Below are positions 15,623-24,160 of a DNA stretch of 64,000 bases, in pieces. Source of the DNA: Tundrisphaera sp051175315 (lineage in GTDB: Bacteria > Planctomycetota > Planctomycetia > Isosphaerales > Isosphaeraceae); NCBI RefSeq assembly GCF_051175315.1, contig NZ_CP195100.1, positions 868,001 through 932,000 on the forward strand, given 5' to 3'. The stretch's first letter is position 1; every line of letters begins with the position of its first letter. Under the pieces are notes generated by a model. The model saw nothing but the letters and a program-made list of their open reading frames with translations. It was not told the DNA's origin and ran no database searches. The position numbers and the translations under genes are program-made.

Positions 15623-17635
15623 ATGCCCGCCTACTATCGCCGGACGATCCTTGACTTCCTCGCCGACGACGAGGATCGGATCCTGGGCCGGCTCACGGAT
15701 GCGCACGCCGGAGCCGGATTCCATCAGCAACGGCACGCCCAGACCGCGGCCTGGCGGGTCGAGATCGGCCTGCTCAAGGCCTGCGTCGGCCGGATCCTCG
15801 CCGATCCCGACGCGGCGACCTGGCAGATCCTACTGGAGTACCCGATCCCGAGGCGCGGCCGGCGGATCGACGCCGTGCTCGTCGCCGGGGGCGTCCTGAT
15901 CGTCCTCGAATTCAAGTGCGGGGCGAAGGATTACGCCCGGGACGCCATCGTGCAGGTGGAGGACTATGCCCTCGACCTCGCCGACTTCCACGCGGAAAGC
16001 TCGGGCCGGCCGATCGTGCCGGTGCTGGTCGCGACGAAGGCGGGCGACGCGCCGGCGCCGGACGGGCCGGCGGTCGGATGGGTCAAGCCGACCTGGCGAG
16101 CCAATGCCTCGGACCTCGATGCGAAGGTCCGGTCGTGTGTCGAGCGTTATGGGGCGACCGACCGAGGGCCCATCGATCCGGCGCTCTGGGATCGGAGTGC
16201 CTACGCGCCGACGCCCACGATCATCGAGGCGGCCCAGGCGTTGTATGCCGGCCAGAACGTGCGGGAGATCTCCCGCAACCAGTCCGGGATCGAGAACCTG
16301 ACGCGGACCACCGACGCGGTGATCGCCGCGATCGAGGAGGCTCGGGTCGGGCACCGCAAGCGGATCTGCTTCATCACGGGGGTGCCCGGCGCGGGGAAGA
16401 CCCTCGCGGGGCTGAACATCGTCCACAATGGTGGCCTGCACCAGGGAGACCTGGGCGTCTTCCTCTCGGGGAACGTGCCGCTGGTGCGGATCCTGAACGA
16501 AGCGCTGGCTCGGGACGCGGCGCATAGGCTCGGCCAGACGCTTCAGCAGTCTCGCCGTCAGGTTGCGACGTTCATTCAGAACGTCCATCGGTTTATCGAC
16601 GCCTATTTCGCCGATCCGGGCCGGGTGCCGGTCGATCGGGTGGTCGTCTTCGACGAGGCGCAGCGAGCCTGGGATGCCGCCCAATCGGCGAGGAAGTTCA
16701 ACCGCCCCTTCTCCGAGCCCGAGATCCTGCTGGAAGTCATGGATCGGCACCCGGATTGGGCCCTGGTGGTCGCGCTCGTCGGCGGCGGGCAGGAGATCAA
16801 CCGGGGCGAAGCAGGACTTTCGGAATGGGGGAGGGCCATCGCGGACCGATTCCGCCATTGGGACGTCCACGTGTCGCCGGAACTCAAGTCTGGGACCCAC
16901 GCGACCGGCGCCTGCCTGTTCCCCGAGGTGCCCGACGGGGTCGCCATCACCGAGGACCGGTCGCTCCACCTGAGCGTGAATCTCAGATCCTACCGGGCGG
17001 AGGTCCTCTCGGAGTTCGTCGACGCCGTCCTGCGGCCCGACCCCGATCGGGCGCGAGAACTGGCGGCCCGCCTCGACGCGTTCCCGATCGCCTGGACCCG
17101 GGATCTCGCCCGAGCCCGGTCATGGCTCCGGGAACGCCGGCGGGGCTCCCGGCGCATCGGCCTGGTGGCGAGCAGCGGCGCGAGGCGGCTCCGGGCCCAC
17201 GGGCTCGACGTCACGGCGGAACTCGACGTCGAAGCCTGGTTCCTGAACGAGGCGACGGACGTCCGCTCGTCGCATGTCCTGGAAGTCCCGGCGACCGAGT
17301 TCGGGATCCAGGGCCTGGAACTCGACTGGACCGGGGTCTGCTGGGGCGGCGACCTCACCCCCGAGTCGGGCGGCTGGGCGTGCCGCTCCTTCCGGGGCAC
17401 CCGCTGGCGGCAGGTCCGCGATGCCGGGACGCGGCAGCATGTCGTGAACAAGTACCGGGTCCTGCTCACCCGGGCCCGGGAGGGGATGGTCATCTGGGTC
17501 CCGCCGGGCGACCCCGACGACCCGACGCGGCCCCCGTCCATCGGCGATGCCGTCGCCGATCACCTGAAGCGATGCGGGATCCCGACCCTGGATGAAGGCG
17601 GCGATCGGGCTGGTTTGAGGGGGGACGGATCGTGA
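15623..17635 (+). CDS. PD-(D/E)xK-like nuclease fused to Schlafen-type (DUF2075) helicase
   Basis: 670 residues from MPAYYRRT. Residues 40-130 look like a restriction-endonuclease fold: Glu47 in a helix, RIDAVLV with Asp83, then VLIVLEFKCG with Glu96 and Lys98, the D-ExK pattern. Residues 240-630 form a DUF2075 P-loop ATPase (Pfam PF09848, named after the group III Schlafen helicase region): Walker A GVPGAGKTLAG near 253, Walker B VVFDEAQRAW near 342, and the motif VI-like NKYRVLLTRAREGMVIWVP near 610. A role in nucleic-acid cleavage, possibly defence, is inference. It ends 5 bp from a convergent tRNA-Gln and shares no operon with leuCD, from which a hairpin separates it. An ATG in a longer frame at 15584 is less likely. 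Confidence 0.78.
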   Translation: MPAYYRRTILDFLADDEDRILGRLTDAHAGAGFHQQRHAQTAAWRVEIGLLKACVGRILADPDAATWQILLEYPIPRRGRRIDAVLVAGGVLIVLEFKCGAKDYARDAIVQVEDYALDLADFHAESSGRPIVPVLVATKAGDAPAPDGPAVGWVKPTWRANASDLDAKVRSCVERYGATDRGPIDPALWDRSAYAPTPTIIEAAQALYAGQNVREISRNQSGIENLTRTTDAVIAAIEEARVGHRKRICFITGVPGAGKTLAGLNIVHNGGLHQGDLGVFLSGNVPLVRILNEALARDAAHRLGQTLQQSRRQVATFIQNVHRFIDAYFADPGRVPVDRVVVFDEAQRAWDAAQSARKFNRPFSEPEILLEVMDRHPDWALVVALVGGGQEINRGEAGLSEWGRAIADRFRHWDVHVSPELKSGTHATGACLFPEVPDGVAITEDRSLHLSVNLRSYRAEVLSEFVDAVLRPDPDRARELAARLDAFPIAWTRDLARARSWLRERRRGSRRIGLVASSGARRLRAHGLDVTAELDVEAWFLNEATDVRSSHVLEVPATEFGIQGLELDWTGVCWGGDLTPESGGWACRSFRGTRWRQVRDAGTRQHVVNKYRVLLTRAREGMVIWVPPGDPDDPTRPPSIGDAVADHLKRCGIPTLDEGGDRAGLRGDGS

Positions 17636-17640
17636 GAGGA

Positions 17641-17711
17641 TTACCCGGCCAGGATTCGAACCTGGAAAGACAGGACCAAAACCTGTCGTGATACCGTTTC
17701 ACCACCGGGTA
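17641..17711 (-). tRNA. tRNA-Gln (anticodon TTG)
   Basis: The minus strand folds as a complete cloverleaf: 7-bp acceptor stem TACCCGG/CCGGGTA, D arm GTGA-AACGGTA-TCAC, anticodon stem ACAGG/CCTGT with loop TTTTGGT (anticodon TTG, reading CAA), and T arm CCAGG-TTCGAAT-CCTGG. The discriminator is A and CCA is not encoded. The 71-nt length is short because the D loop and variable loop are small. Its 3' end faces the helicase gene five bases away. Confidence 0.93.
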
Positions 17712-17761
17712 GGCGGGGTCCGCGAGGATCTCCTGCATTCTAGCGGCCATCGGCGGGATCA

Positions 17762-18403
17762 TCAACCGAAGAACGAGAGGCCGCCGCCCTGGGTCGCCTG
17801 GATCTTATAGGCCAGGTGTTCGAGCTGCACGCTCAGGTCGACTGCAACGACACTGACGGCGGGCGGGACGTTCAGGGGCATCGGGGCGAAATTGAGGATC
17901 CCCAGGACCCCGCAGGCCACCAGCTGATCGGCCACGCCCTGGGCCGACTCGGCCGGGACGCTGAGGATGGCCAGGCTGATGTGGCGGGACCGGATGGTCT
18001 CGGCCAGCGCGTCGGTCGACTGGACCTCGATGCCGTCGAACGTCTGGCCGACCTTGTGCGCGTCGTTGTCGAACAGGGCGACGATCTGGAACCCGCGGTG
18101 GCGGAAGCCCCGGTACTTGAGGAGGGCCCGGCCCAGGTTGCCCAGGCCGATCAGGGCCAGGGGCCAATCCCGGTCGATCCCCAGGATGCGCCTGAGGGTG
18201 GCGATCAACTCCTCGATCCGATAGCCGATGCCGGGATGGCCGAACTGGCCGAAGAAGGCGAGATCCTTGCGGACCTGCGCGTCATTGATCGAGAGGGCCG
18301 CGCCGAGGCGATTGCTCGAGATCGTGGTCTGGCCCTCCCGCTGGAGGGCCTCCAGTTGCCGGAGATACAGGCTGACCCGGCCCACGACGGCCTTGGGAGC
18401 CAT
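17762..18403 (-). CDS. rex: Redox-sensing transcriptional repressor Rex
   Basis: 213 residues from the ATG at 18403, which has GGGAG just upstream; a GTG 36 bases earlier is possible. The winged-helix domain (about 1-80) includes RVSLYLRQLEAL and SSNRLGAALSINDAQVRKDL. The Rossmann domain has GLGNLGRALLKYRGF, the NAD(H)-binding loop, and LFDNDAHKVGQ. Rex represses fermentation and respiration genes and is released by NADH. I did not find its operator in the window. The gene lies downstream of the ribD cluster on the same strand but 107 bp away. Confidence 0.93.
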   Translation of the reverse strand: MAPKAVVGRVSLYLRQLEALQREGQTTISSNRLGAALSINDAQVRKDLAFFGQFGHPGIGYRIEELIATLRRILGIDRDWPLALIGLGNLGRALLKYRGFRHRGFQIVALFDNDAHKVGQTFDGIEVQSTDALAETIRSRHISLAILSVPAESAQGVADQLVACGVLGILNFAPMPLNVPPAVSVVAVDLSVQLEHLAYKIQATQGGGLSFFG

Positions 18404-18509
18404 TTTCTCTCCCGAATGCTCGCGTCGAGATTCCCCCACGCGCTGAACACTCCGGGGCCATGGGGCGGGTAAAATGCGGCACGCCTGACTATCTAACGCA
18501 TGATATCAC

Positions 18510-19646
18510 TTAGTCTTGCGGATCGTCAAGCTCGATGGCCGATCGCCAGGGCCGTGGAAGCACCCCCCGAAGCCGCAGGTCCCCGTCGATCTCGCTCCAT
18601 TCCCGCTCCTCGACCGCCAGGGCATCGGACATGGCGGCCACGCCGAGCCCCCGGGCGGGCCCGAAGTCGTGCGAGCCCCCTTCGATCTTGGGGGCGATGA
18701 AGACGTCGATCGCGTCGACTTCCCCGGCGTCCAGGAAGGCCCCCAGGACCTTCCCCCCGCCCTCGACCAGGATGTTGGTCAGGCCGCGACCGCCCATGAT
18801 TTCGAGCAGGGGGCCGATCGGGACCGGGCCTTCACCCGGGAAACGGAGGATTTCGCAGCCGAGGGACTCGATGATCCGGAGGCGACCGGCCGGGGCGCGA
18901 TCGGTCACGGCCAGCCAGACCGGGATGTCGCGCGCGGAGCGGGCCAGGCGGCCATCGAGGGGGAGCCGGGCCTCGCCGTCGAGGATCACCCGGATCGGGG
19001 TGCGCGGGCCGGCGGGGCGTGCGGTCAGTTCCGGATCGTCGGCCAGGACCGTGCCGATGCCGGCGACGATCGCGTCCATCCGGCCGCGGACCTCGTGGAC
19101 CAGGGCGCGGGACCGGGAGCCCGAGATCCATCGGCTATGGCCGGAGGCGGCCGCCGTCCGGCCATCGAGGGTCATCGCCCACTTGGCGGTCACGTAGGGG
19201 CGGCCGGTCGCCAGGCGTTTCAAATAGGGGGCGTTGAGCCGGACGGCGGCGAGCCGCTCGACGCCCACCGCGACCTCGATTCCGGCCTCGCGGAGTTCGC
19301 GGAACCCCCACCCGGCCACCCTGGAGAACGGGTCGCGCATCGCCGCGACCACGCGGGCGACGCCCGAGGCGATCACGGCCCGGGTGCAGGGCGGGGTCTT
19401 CCCGTGGTGGCAGCAAGGTTCCAGGGTGACATAGAGGGTCGCCCCGGCCGCGGCCTCCCCCGCATGCCCCAGGGCGACGACCTCGGCATGCGGACCGCCG
19501 AACCGCTCGTGATGGCCGACGCCCACCGCCACGCCGTCCCGCACCACCACGGCGCCGACCATGGGGTTGGGCTCGACGGCCCCTCGGCCCCGGGCCGCTT
19601 CGGCCAGGGCCCGGCGCATCCAGTAGTGGTCCGTATCGAGGCTCAT
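18510..19646 (-). CDS. ribD: Bifunctional riboflavin deaminase/reductase RibD
   Basis: 378 residues. The N-terminal deaminase has HAEVVAL and the zinc motif PCCHHGKTPPC; the C-terminal reductase begins near residue 150 with RPYVTAKWAMTLDGR and ends in a region containing ILVEGGGKVLGAFL. It performs the second and third steps of riboflavin synthesis in the cytoplasm. It follows the unknown gene at 19658 by 11 bp, so it likely shares a transcript with that gene and the anti-sigma-like gene. No FMN riboswitch is visible upstream. Confidence 0.94.
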   Translation of the reverse strand: MSLDTDHYWMRRALAEAARGRGAVEPNPMVGAVVVRDGVAVGVGHHERFGGPHAEVVALGHAGEAAAGATLYVTLEPCCHHGKTPPCTRAVIASGVARVVAAMRDPFSRVAGWGFRELREAGIEVAVGVERLAAVRLNAPYLKRLATGRPYVTAKWAMTLDGRTAAASGHSRWISGSRSRALVHEVRGRMDAIVAGIGTVLADDPELTARPAGPRTPIRVILDGEARLPLDGRLARSARDIPVWLAVTDRAPAGRLRIIESLGCEILRFPGEGPVPIGPLLEIMGGRGLTNILVEGGGKVLGAFLDAGEVDAIDVFIAPKIEGGSHDFGPARGLGVAAMSDALAVEEREWSEIDGDLRLRGVLPRPWRSAIELDDPQD

Positions 19647-19657
19647 GGCTGGTCCCG

Positions 19658-20728
19658 TCAGAGCGGAACCGGGGTGCCGGTTCGGGGTGCGGTGCCGGGC
19701 CGAGGGGTCGGCTTCGCCGTGCCGGGGGTATTCGAGGCCGGCGCCTTGGCCGGCATCTCGCGCGGGAAGGGATAGATCAGGCGATACAGGATCGTCATGT
19801 AGGCCCGCGCATCGTCGGGGGCGAGCGGGTCGGTCATCGCCAGGAGCCAGGGGGGGCAGGACGCCTGGAACCGCTGGAGATGATCCCCGTCCACGGGCCG
19901 CGGCCGATGCTCGGGATCCTCGAAATAGAGGAATTCGGCGAGCGGCTGCGAGGGCCGCTTCGGCGATGCATCCGGACCCTCGGCCGGCTGGTCGATCGCC
20001 CCGACCAGGGACTTGAGGGCCGGATCGGCCTCGATTCGCGTCCGTCCGATCCGGTCGAGTTCGGGAGGTCTAGGCAGCGGGGCGATCTTGGCCCGATCGG
20101 CCTCGGCACGGAGGGCGGCCAGGAGCTTGCCGCCCCGGAGCGTCGCGAGATCTTTGCGGCGCTCGGGCGTCAGCGAGTTCCAGGCCTGGAGCAGGAAGGC
20201 CATCTCATAGGGCCCGATCTGGCCCAACTCGCCGAGCCGGAGGCCCGACAGCTTCGGGCCCTCGGGCTCGTCGCGGGCGGATTTCTCTCGAATCTTGCGG
20301 GCCAGGGCCAGGCGAGCCTCCGGGGATCCGGCGGCCCGGAGCGATTGGCGTTGTTCCTCGGTCAGTCCGTTGAGCCAGAGGTGGTAGCGGCGCATCAGGG
20401 CCAGATACCGCGCCTGATCGATCTGATCGCGCCGGGACAGCTCGCGGTCGAGGCGTCGAATCGAGGCCTTCTCGCCGGCATCCAGTCGATCGAACTCGGC
20501 GAGGTTCTCGGCGAGTGCCGCCCTCCGCTCGCGCGGCATCGCTTCGAGCCGACGGTAGACCTCGGCCTCATCGCCGCGCACGGGGCCGCAGGCCAGGGAG
20601 AGCCAGGCGGCGACCAGGATAGGCCGGGCGGTCGCCAGACGGCGAGATCGCGGGCGGTCGAGCATCGGGGGGGAGGCTCCAACGGATCGCGGGCCGAGAC
20701 CGGGCCGGCCCGCCGGCTCAGTTTGCAT
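19658..20728 (-). CDS. Exported protein of unknown function, DUF3106-like helical
   Basis: 356 residues with the ATG at 20728 overlapping the previous gene's stop by 11 bp; an internal ATG at 20665 just before the leader (RRLATARPILVAAWLSLACG) is an alternative. After the leader come charged helices with repeats of 'RRAALAENLAEFDRLDAGEK' type, then 'LTEEQRQSLRAAGSPEARLAL'. This resembles the planctomycete and proteobacterial DUF3106 style, but I cannot confirm the family. The C-terminus is Pro/Thr-rich. Coupling to an anti-sigma-like membrane protein suggests a joint envelope role; the function is unknown. Confidence 0.6.
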   Translation of the reverse strand: MQTEPAGRPGLGPRSVGASPPMLDRPRSRRLATARPILVAAWLSLACGPVRGDEAEVYRRLEAMPRERRAALAENLAEFDRLDAGEKASIRRLDRELSRRDQIDQARYLALMRRYHLWLNGLTEEQRQSLRAAGSPEARLALARKIREKSARDEPEGPKLSGLRLGELGQIGPYEMAFLLQAWNSLTPERRKDLATLRGGKLLAALRAEADRAKIAPLPRPPELDRIGRTRIEADPALKSLVGAIDQPAEGPDASPKRPSQPLAEFLYFEDPEHRPRPVDGDHLQRFQASCPPWLLAMTDPLAPDDARAYMTILYRLIYPFPREMPAKAPASNTPGTAKPTPRPGTAPRTGTPVPL

Positions 20729-21215
20729 CCTGGTTGAAATCCGGATCCCGGTCGAGCAATTCGAGGAATTCGATCGAGCCGGCGTCCCGCAACTCGTCGA
20801 GATTCTCGGCGATCGAGAGGTCGCGGGCGAGGCGGGCGGTGGGATTGGGCCAGGCGAACAGGACGGCGGAATAGCCCACCCCGAACAGGGCGGCCCCGGC
20901 CAGGAGCAGGGCCAGGACCATGCCCACGCGGCGGGCCAGGCCGGAGGCGGCCGAGGCGATCCGATCCCCCCGACCCGACGCCAGGTCGGCGATCGACAGG
21001 GTCCGCTCGGTGAAATCCTCCGAAGCCTGGGGGCGATGCAGGAGGTCGAGCATCTCCCAGGTCTTCTGGAGCGCGTCCAGCTCCCGTCGGGCGGTCATGC
21101 TCTGGGTCAACTTGGTGGCGATGACCCGGGAATCGGCGTCGTCCAACTCCCCGTCGAGGTAAGCGACCAGGTTGGATCGCTCCTCGGAGGAAAGCCGTTG
21201 GTGATCCGGAACCAT
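20718..21215 (-). CDS. Anti-sigma-factor-like membrane protein
   Basis: 165 residues. The N-terminus (RSNLVAYLDGELDDADSRVI) has the acidic 'AYLDGELD' helix typical of anti-sigma domains, but no HxxxCxxC zinc motif. One membrane helix (GMVLALLLAGAALFGVGYSA, about 97-117) is followed by a charged tail ending LDRDPDFNQDAN. The predicted topology is N-in, C-out. No sigma gene lies next to it; the nearest ECF gene is about 9.5 kb away in another operon with its own anti-sigma-like partner. It overlaps the downstream unknown gene. Confidence 0.65.
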   Translation of the reverse strand: MVPDHQRLSSEERSNLVAYLDGELDDADSRVIATKLTQSMTARRELDALQKTWEMLDLLHRPQASEDFTERTLSIADLASGRGDRIASAASGLARRVGMVLALLLAGAALFGVGYSAVLFAWPNPTARLARDLSIAENLDELRDAGSIEFLELLDRDPDFNQDAN

Positions 21216-21259
21216 GCGACCTCCACCCCCGCATCACCGCCCTCGGGCCGGGCCGAGAT

Positions 21260-21802
21260 TCAACGGCCCACCATCCCCGGGCTGCCGGTCGGCACCGACG
21301 CGCCCGCGAATCCGCCCTGCGCCATGTTGCCGCGACCCCGGACCACCGCGACGTTGGCGTTCCGGCTCTGGCCGGATCGAAGAGTCGGGTGGTAGGTGCC
21401 GACCCGATTGTACCGGGAGGCCGCGTTCGTCGTCACGCCGCGACCGTTGAGATTCCCGCCATGGCGGGCCGCCTGGAACGTCGTGCTGCCCGGGCGGCGG
21501 GTCCCGCCGCTGGTGCCGGAAAGGAAGTCGGTATCCATATCGAATCGGTTGAACCCCGCGCCGGCGGGATCGAACATGTCGGATCGATTGGTGGAGGCGT
21601 AGGATTGGCGGGCCGCCGTGATGGCGTTGATCGTCGCCTCCGGGCCTGCCTGCATCGATTGGGCCTGCTGGCGCGGCAGGTAGAAGCCGTAATACAGGAA
21701 GAAGGGGTCGTTCACGTTCGTGAACGGGACCTGGGCGCGAGCCTCGGGACCCAGGGCCGAGAAGCCCAGGGCGAGAGTCAGGCCGATGAAGAGACGTCGC
21801 AT
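21260..21802 (-). CDS. Small secreted protein of unknown function
   Basis: 180 residues from MRRLFIGLTLALGFSALGPEARA, a clear signal peptide with AxA cleavage. The mature part is rich in Asn, Gly, Arg and Thr, with SRYNRVGTYHPTLRSG and a C-terminal VVRGRGNMAQGGFAG. GGAGG lies 10 bases before the ATG. The frame stays open far upstream over pdxH, but that part is in the shadow of pdxH. I do not recognise a family. Confidence 0.65.
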   Translation of the reverse strand: MRRLFIGLTLALGFSALGPEARAQVPFTNVNDPFFLYYGFYLPRQQAQSMQAGPEATINAITAARQSYASTNRSDMFDPAGAGFNRFDMDTDFLSGTSGGTRRPGSTTFQAARHGGNLNGRGVTTNAASRYNRVGTYHPTLRSGQSRNANVAVVRGRGNMAQGGFAGASVPTGSPGMVGR

Positions 21803-21966
21803 GGTCGACAAGCCTCCGTGAATGAAGCGACCGCGACGGGGCCAGGCATCGGGGTCGAAGGTCGGCCTCCGACGATTGCCCCATCGGTCAAACCTGTAAC
21901 TATACCTCGCACTCGGGGCGAGGCAAGCGAGGCTGCGACGGATCAACATCGGGCCGCCCCCGGATC

Positions 21967-22605
21967 TCAGGGGGCGAGTCGCTCGATCTTCCAGGCCCCG
22001 GCCGGGTCGCGGCGATAGATCACCCGGTCGTGGAGCCGGCTCCGGCGACCCTGCCAGAACTCGATCGAGGTCGGGATGACGCGATAGCCGCCCCAGTGGG
22101 GCGGGCGGGGGATCTGATCCTCCGGGAATCGCCCGATGACCGCCTCCATCTCCGCTTCGAGGTGGGCCCGGCCCGGGACGACCTCGCTCTGCCGGGAAAC
22201 CCATGCGCCCCGCTTCGAGCCGACCGGCCGGCCCCGGAAGTAGTCGTCGGACTCGGCGGTCGAGACCCGTTCGACCCGACCTTCGACGCGGACCTGGCGC
22301 TCCAGCGGCTGCCAGAAGAACACCAGGGCGGCGAGCGGGTTGGCGTCGAGTTCTTTGCCCTTGCGCCCGTCGTAGTTCGTGAAGAAGACGAAGCCCCGAT
22401 CGTCGGCGCCGCGGAGCAGGACGATCCGCGCCGAGGGGATGCCGTCGGCGCTGGCGGTGGCCACCGTCATGGCGTGCGGCTCGGGGATCTCGGCCTCGCT
22501 GGCCTGGTCGAGCCACGCCTGGAACTGGCGGATCGGGTCGCGGTCGACGTCGCGTTCGTCGAGGCGGGCCTTGGTGTATTCCTGTCGCGCGTCGGTCGGC
22601 GTCAT
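21967..22605 (-). CDS. pdxH: Pyridoxamine 5'-phosphate oxidase
   Basis: 212 residues, the usual size. FMN- and substrate-binding features include RIVLLRGADDRGFVFFTNYDGRKGKEL, ALVFFWQPLERQVRVEGRVERV and the C-terminal WQGRRSRLHDR. It oxidises pyridoxine or pyridoxamine phosphate to pyridoxal phosphate. An in-frame start at 22710 would add 35 unrelated residues; the ATG at 22605 with AGGA upstream fits the family. It is divergent from the sugar isomerase-like gene. Confidence 0.95.
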   Translation of the reverse strand: MTPTDARQEYTKARLDERDVDRDPIRQFQAWLDQASEAEIPEPHAMTVATASADGIPSARIVLLRGADDRGFVFFTNYDGRKGKELDANPLAALVFFWQPLERQVRVEGRVERVSTAESDDYFRGRPVGSKRGAWVSRQSEVVPGRAHLEAEMEAVIGRFPEDQIPRPPHWGGYRVIPTSIEFWQGRRSRLHDRVIYRRDPAGAWKIERLAP

Positions 22606-22734
22606 GGCGGCGGTTCCTGGCCTCGAAGGGGCGGCGAACCCTGATTTTATCATGAGGGGGCCGGGGCGTGGAGTCGGCCCAGCCCTCGCGATACGATCGT
22701 GGCCCGGCATGTACCGGGCGGTTCGGCGGGGTCG

Positions 22735-23694
22735 ATGGGGGGCGGGATCGTGGAACGGTCACTCAGCAGGCGGGGATGGATGGCGGCCGGCGCGGGGATG
22801 GTCGGGGTCGCGGCGGCGGGCGGTCCCGCGCGGGTCATGGCCGCCGAGAGGCCGCCGGGCGAGCCCTTCGGGTATTGCCTGAACACCAGCACGATCCAGG
22901 GCCAGGCCGTCCCCCTGATGGAGGAGATCGCGATCGCCGCCGAGGCGGGCTACGACGGCATCGAGCCCTGGATCCGCGAGATCGACAAGCACGTCCAGTC
23001 GGGCGGGTCGCTGGCGGACGTCGGCAAGAAGGCCCGGGATCTCGGGCTGTCGATCGAGGATGCCATCGGCTTCTTCGACTGGGCCGGGGACGATGACGCC
23101 CGCCGCGCGAAAGGGTTGGAGGAGGCCCGGCGGAACATGGAGATGGCCCGGGCCATCGGCTGCACGCGGATCGCCGCCCCGCCGTTCGGCGTGACCGATC
23201 GCACCGACCTCGACCTGCGCCGGGTCGCCGAACGCTACCGGGCGCTCGCGAAGCTCGGCGCCGAATTCGGGGTGACGCCGCTCGTCGAGGTCTGGGGCTT
23301 CTCCAAACCCCTGGGCCAGCTCGGCGACGCCGCGATGGTGGCGGTCGGGTCGGGAGTCCCCGGCGCGGCGATCCTGCCCGACGTCTATCACCTCCGCAAG
23401 GGAGGAACAGAGGTGGGCGGACTCGGCCTGCTCCGGGGCTCGGCCATCGGGATCTTCCACATGAACGACTATCCGGACACGCCCATCGGCACGCTGACCG
23501 ACGGCGATCGGGTCTATCCCGGCGATGGCATCGCCCCGCTCGGCCGGATTCTCCGCACCTTGAGGGAGGTCGGCTACCAGGGCATGCTCTCGCTCGAACT
23601 GTTCAACAAAACCTACTGGAAACGGGACGCCCGCGAGGTGGCCAGGACCGGGCTCGCCCGGATGAGAGCGGCGGTGAACTCCGCGTTCGCCTGA
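22735..23694 (+). CDS. Tat-exported sugar isomerase/epimerase-like TIM-barrel protein
   Basis: 319 residues. SRRGWMAAGAGMVGVAAAGG near residue 11 is a twin-arginine leader. The rest follows the AP-endonuclease-2/xylose isomerase-like barrel: EEIAIAAEAGYDGIEPWI, EMARAIGCTRIAAPPFG, LVEVWGF, ILPDVYHLRKGG, IGIFHMNDY and MLSLELFNKTYW, with the metal-binding Glu, Asp and His at strand ends. Substrate cannot be deduced. Planctomycetes have many exported members of this family, thought to act on sugars or cyclitols. The start at 22735 was chosen because the leader follows directly. Confidence 0.8.
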   Translation: MGGGIVERSLSRRGWMAAGAGMVGVAAAGGPARVMAAERPPGEPFGYCLNTSTIQGQAVPLMEEIAIAAEAGYDGIEPWIREIDKHVQSGGSLADVGKKARDLGLSIEDAIGFFDWAGDDDARRAKGLEEARRNMEMARAIGCTRIAAPPFGVTDRTDLDLRRVAERYRALAKLGAEFGVTPLVEVWGFSKPLGQLGDAAMVAVGSGVPGAAILPDVYHLRKGGTEVGGLGLLRGSAIGIFHMNDYPDTPIGTLTDGDRVYPGDGIAPLGRILRTLREVGYQGMLSLELFNKTYWKRDAREVARTGLARMRAAVNSAFA

Positions 23695-24160
23695 CTTCGT
23701 TGGTACGCTGTTGTTTTTTCGCGACATGAGGTCCGGATGGCCGCCGGGAGGCTGGCGGCCCTCTGACCCATCTTGCCAATCGGAGTGGTGTCCGGAGCGA
23801 CCCATCCTAAGTCTCGATTGGAATGAAATTTCGATGAAAGTCGTCGTGCCGATTCGGTCGGTGCGAAACGCTTGGAAGCCGACATGGATGCTGGCGAGAT
23901 GTGTCAAATCTGCGAGACACCGAACGTAGGGAAGTTCTCGGGCTGAGCTTGCAGGTTCGTGCCCCGCTGGGCGAGTCTGGAGAAGCCAGGAGCCTACCCC
24001 GTCCGCGGGATTGCCCTCCCGGCGAAGAGTCGACCATCCATCACACTTCCTTCCCGATGGCTCGCACTCGACCGGCGTGTCCCCTCGCGCCGTCTCTTTC
24101 CGCCCACGCACGTCGTCATCCATTTCGCTCGAAACCGTCCGTTTCGACAGGAGCTCCCTC
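23695..24160. other. Intergenic region before the DUF1559 gene
   Basis: About 465 bp with more A+T than the genes around it. A TTGTTTTTT run at 23709-23717 follows the isomerase gene but no strong stem precedes it. Short frames here look unlike proteins. It probably holds the promoter and a long leader for the DUF1559 gene. Nothing else is recognised. Confidence 0.4.

Noticed and set aside
17641..17711. tRNA-Gln as the attachment site of an integrated element containing the helicase gene
   Set aside because: No integrase and no second copy of the tRNA 3' end were seen in the window.
21803..22762. Upstream extension of the small secreted protein to 500 residues
   Set aside because: The extension is Arg/Pro-rich and overlaps pdxH; a signal peptide and ribosome binding site mark the true start at 21802.
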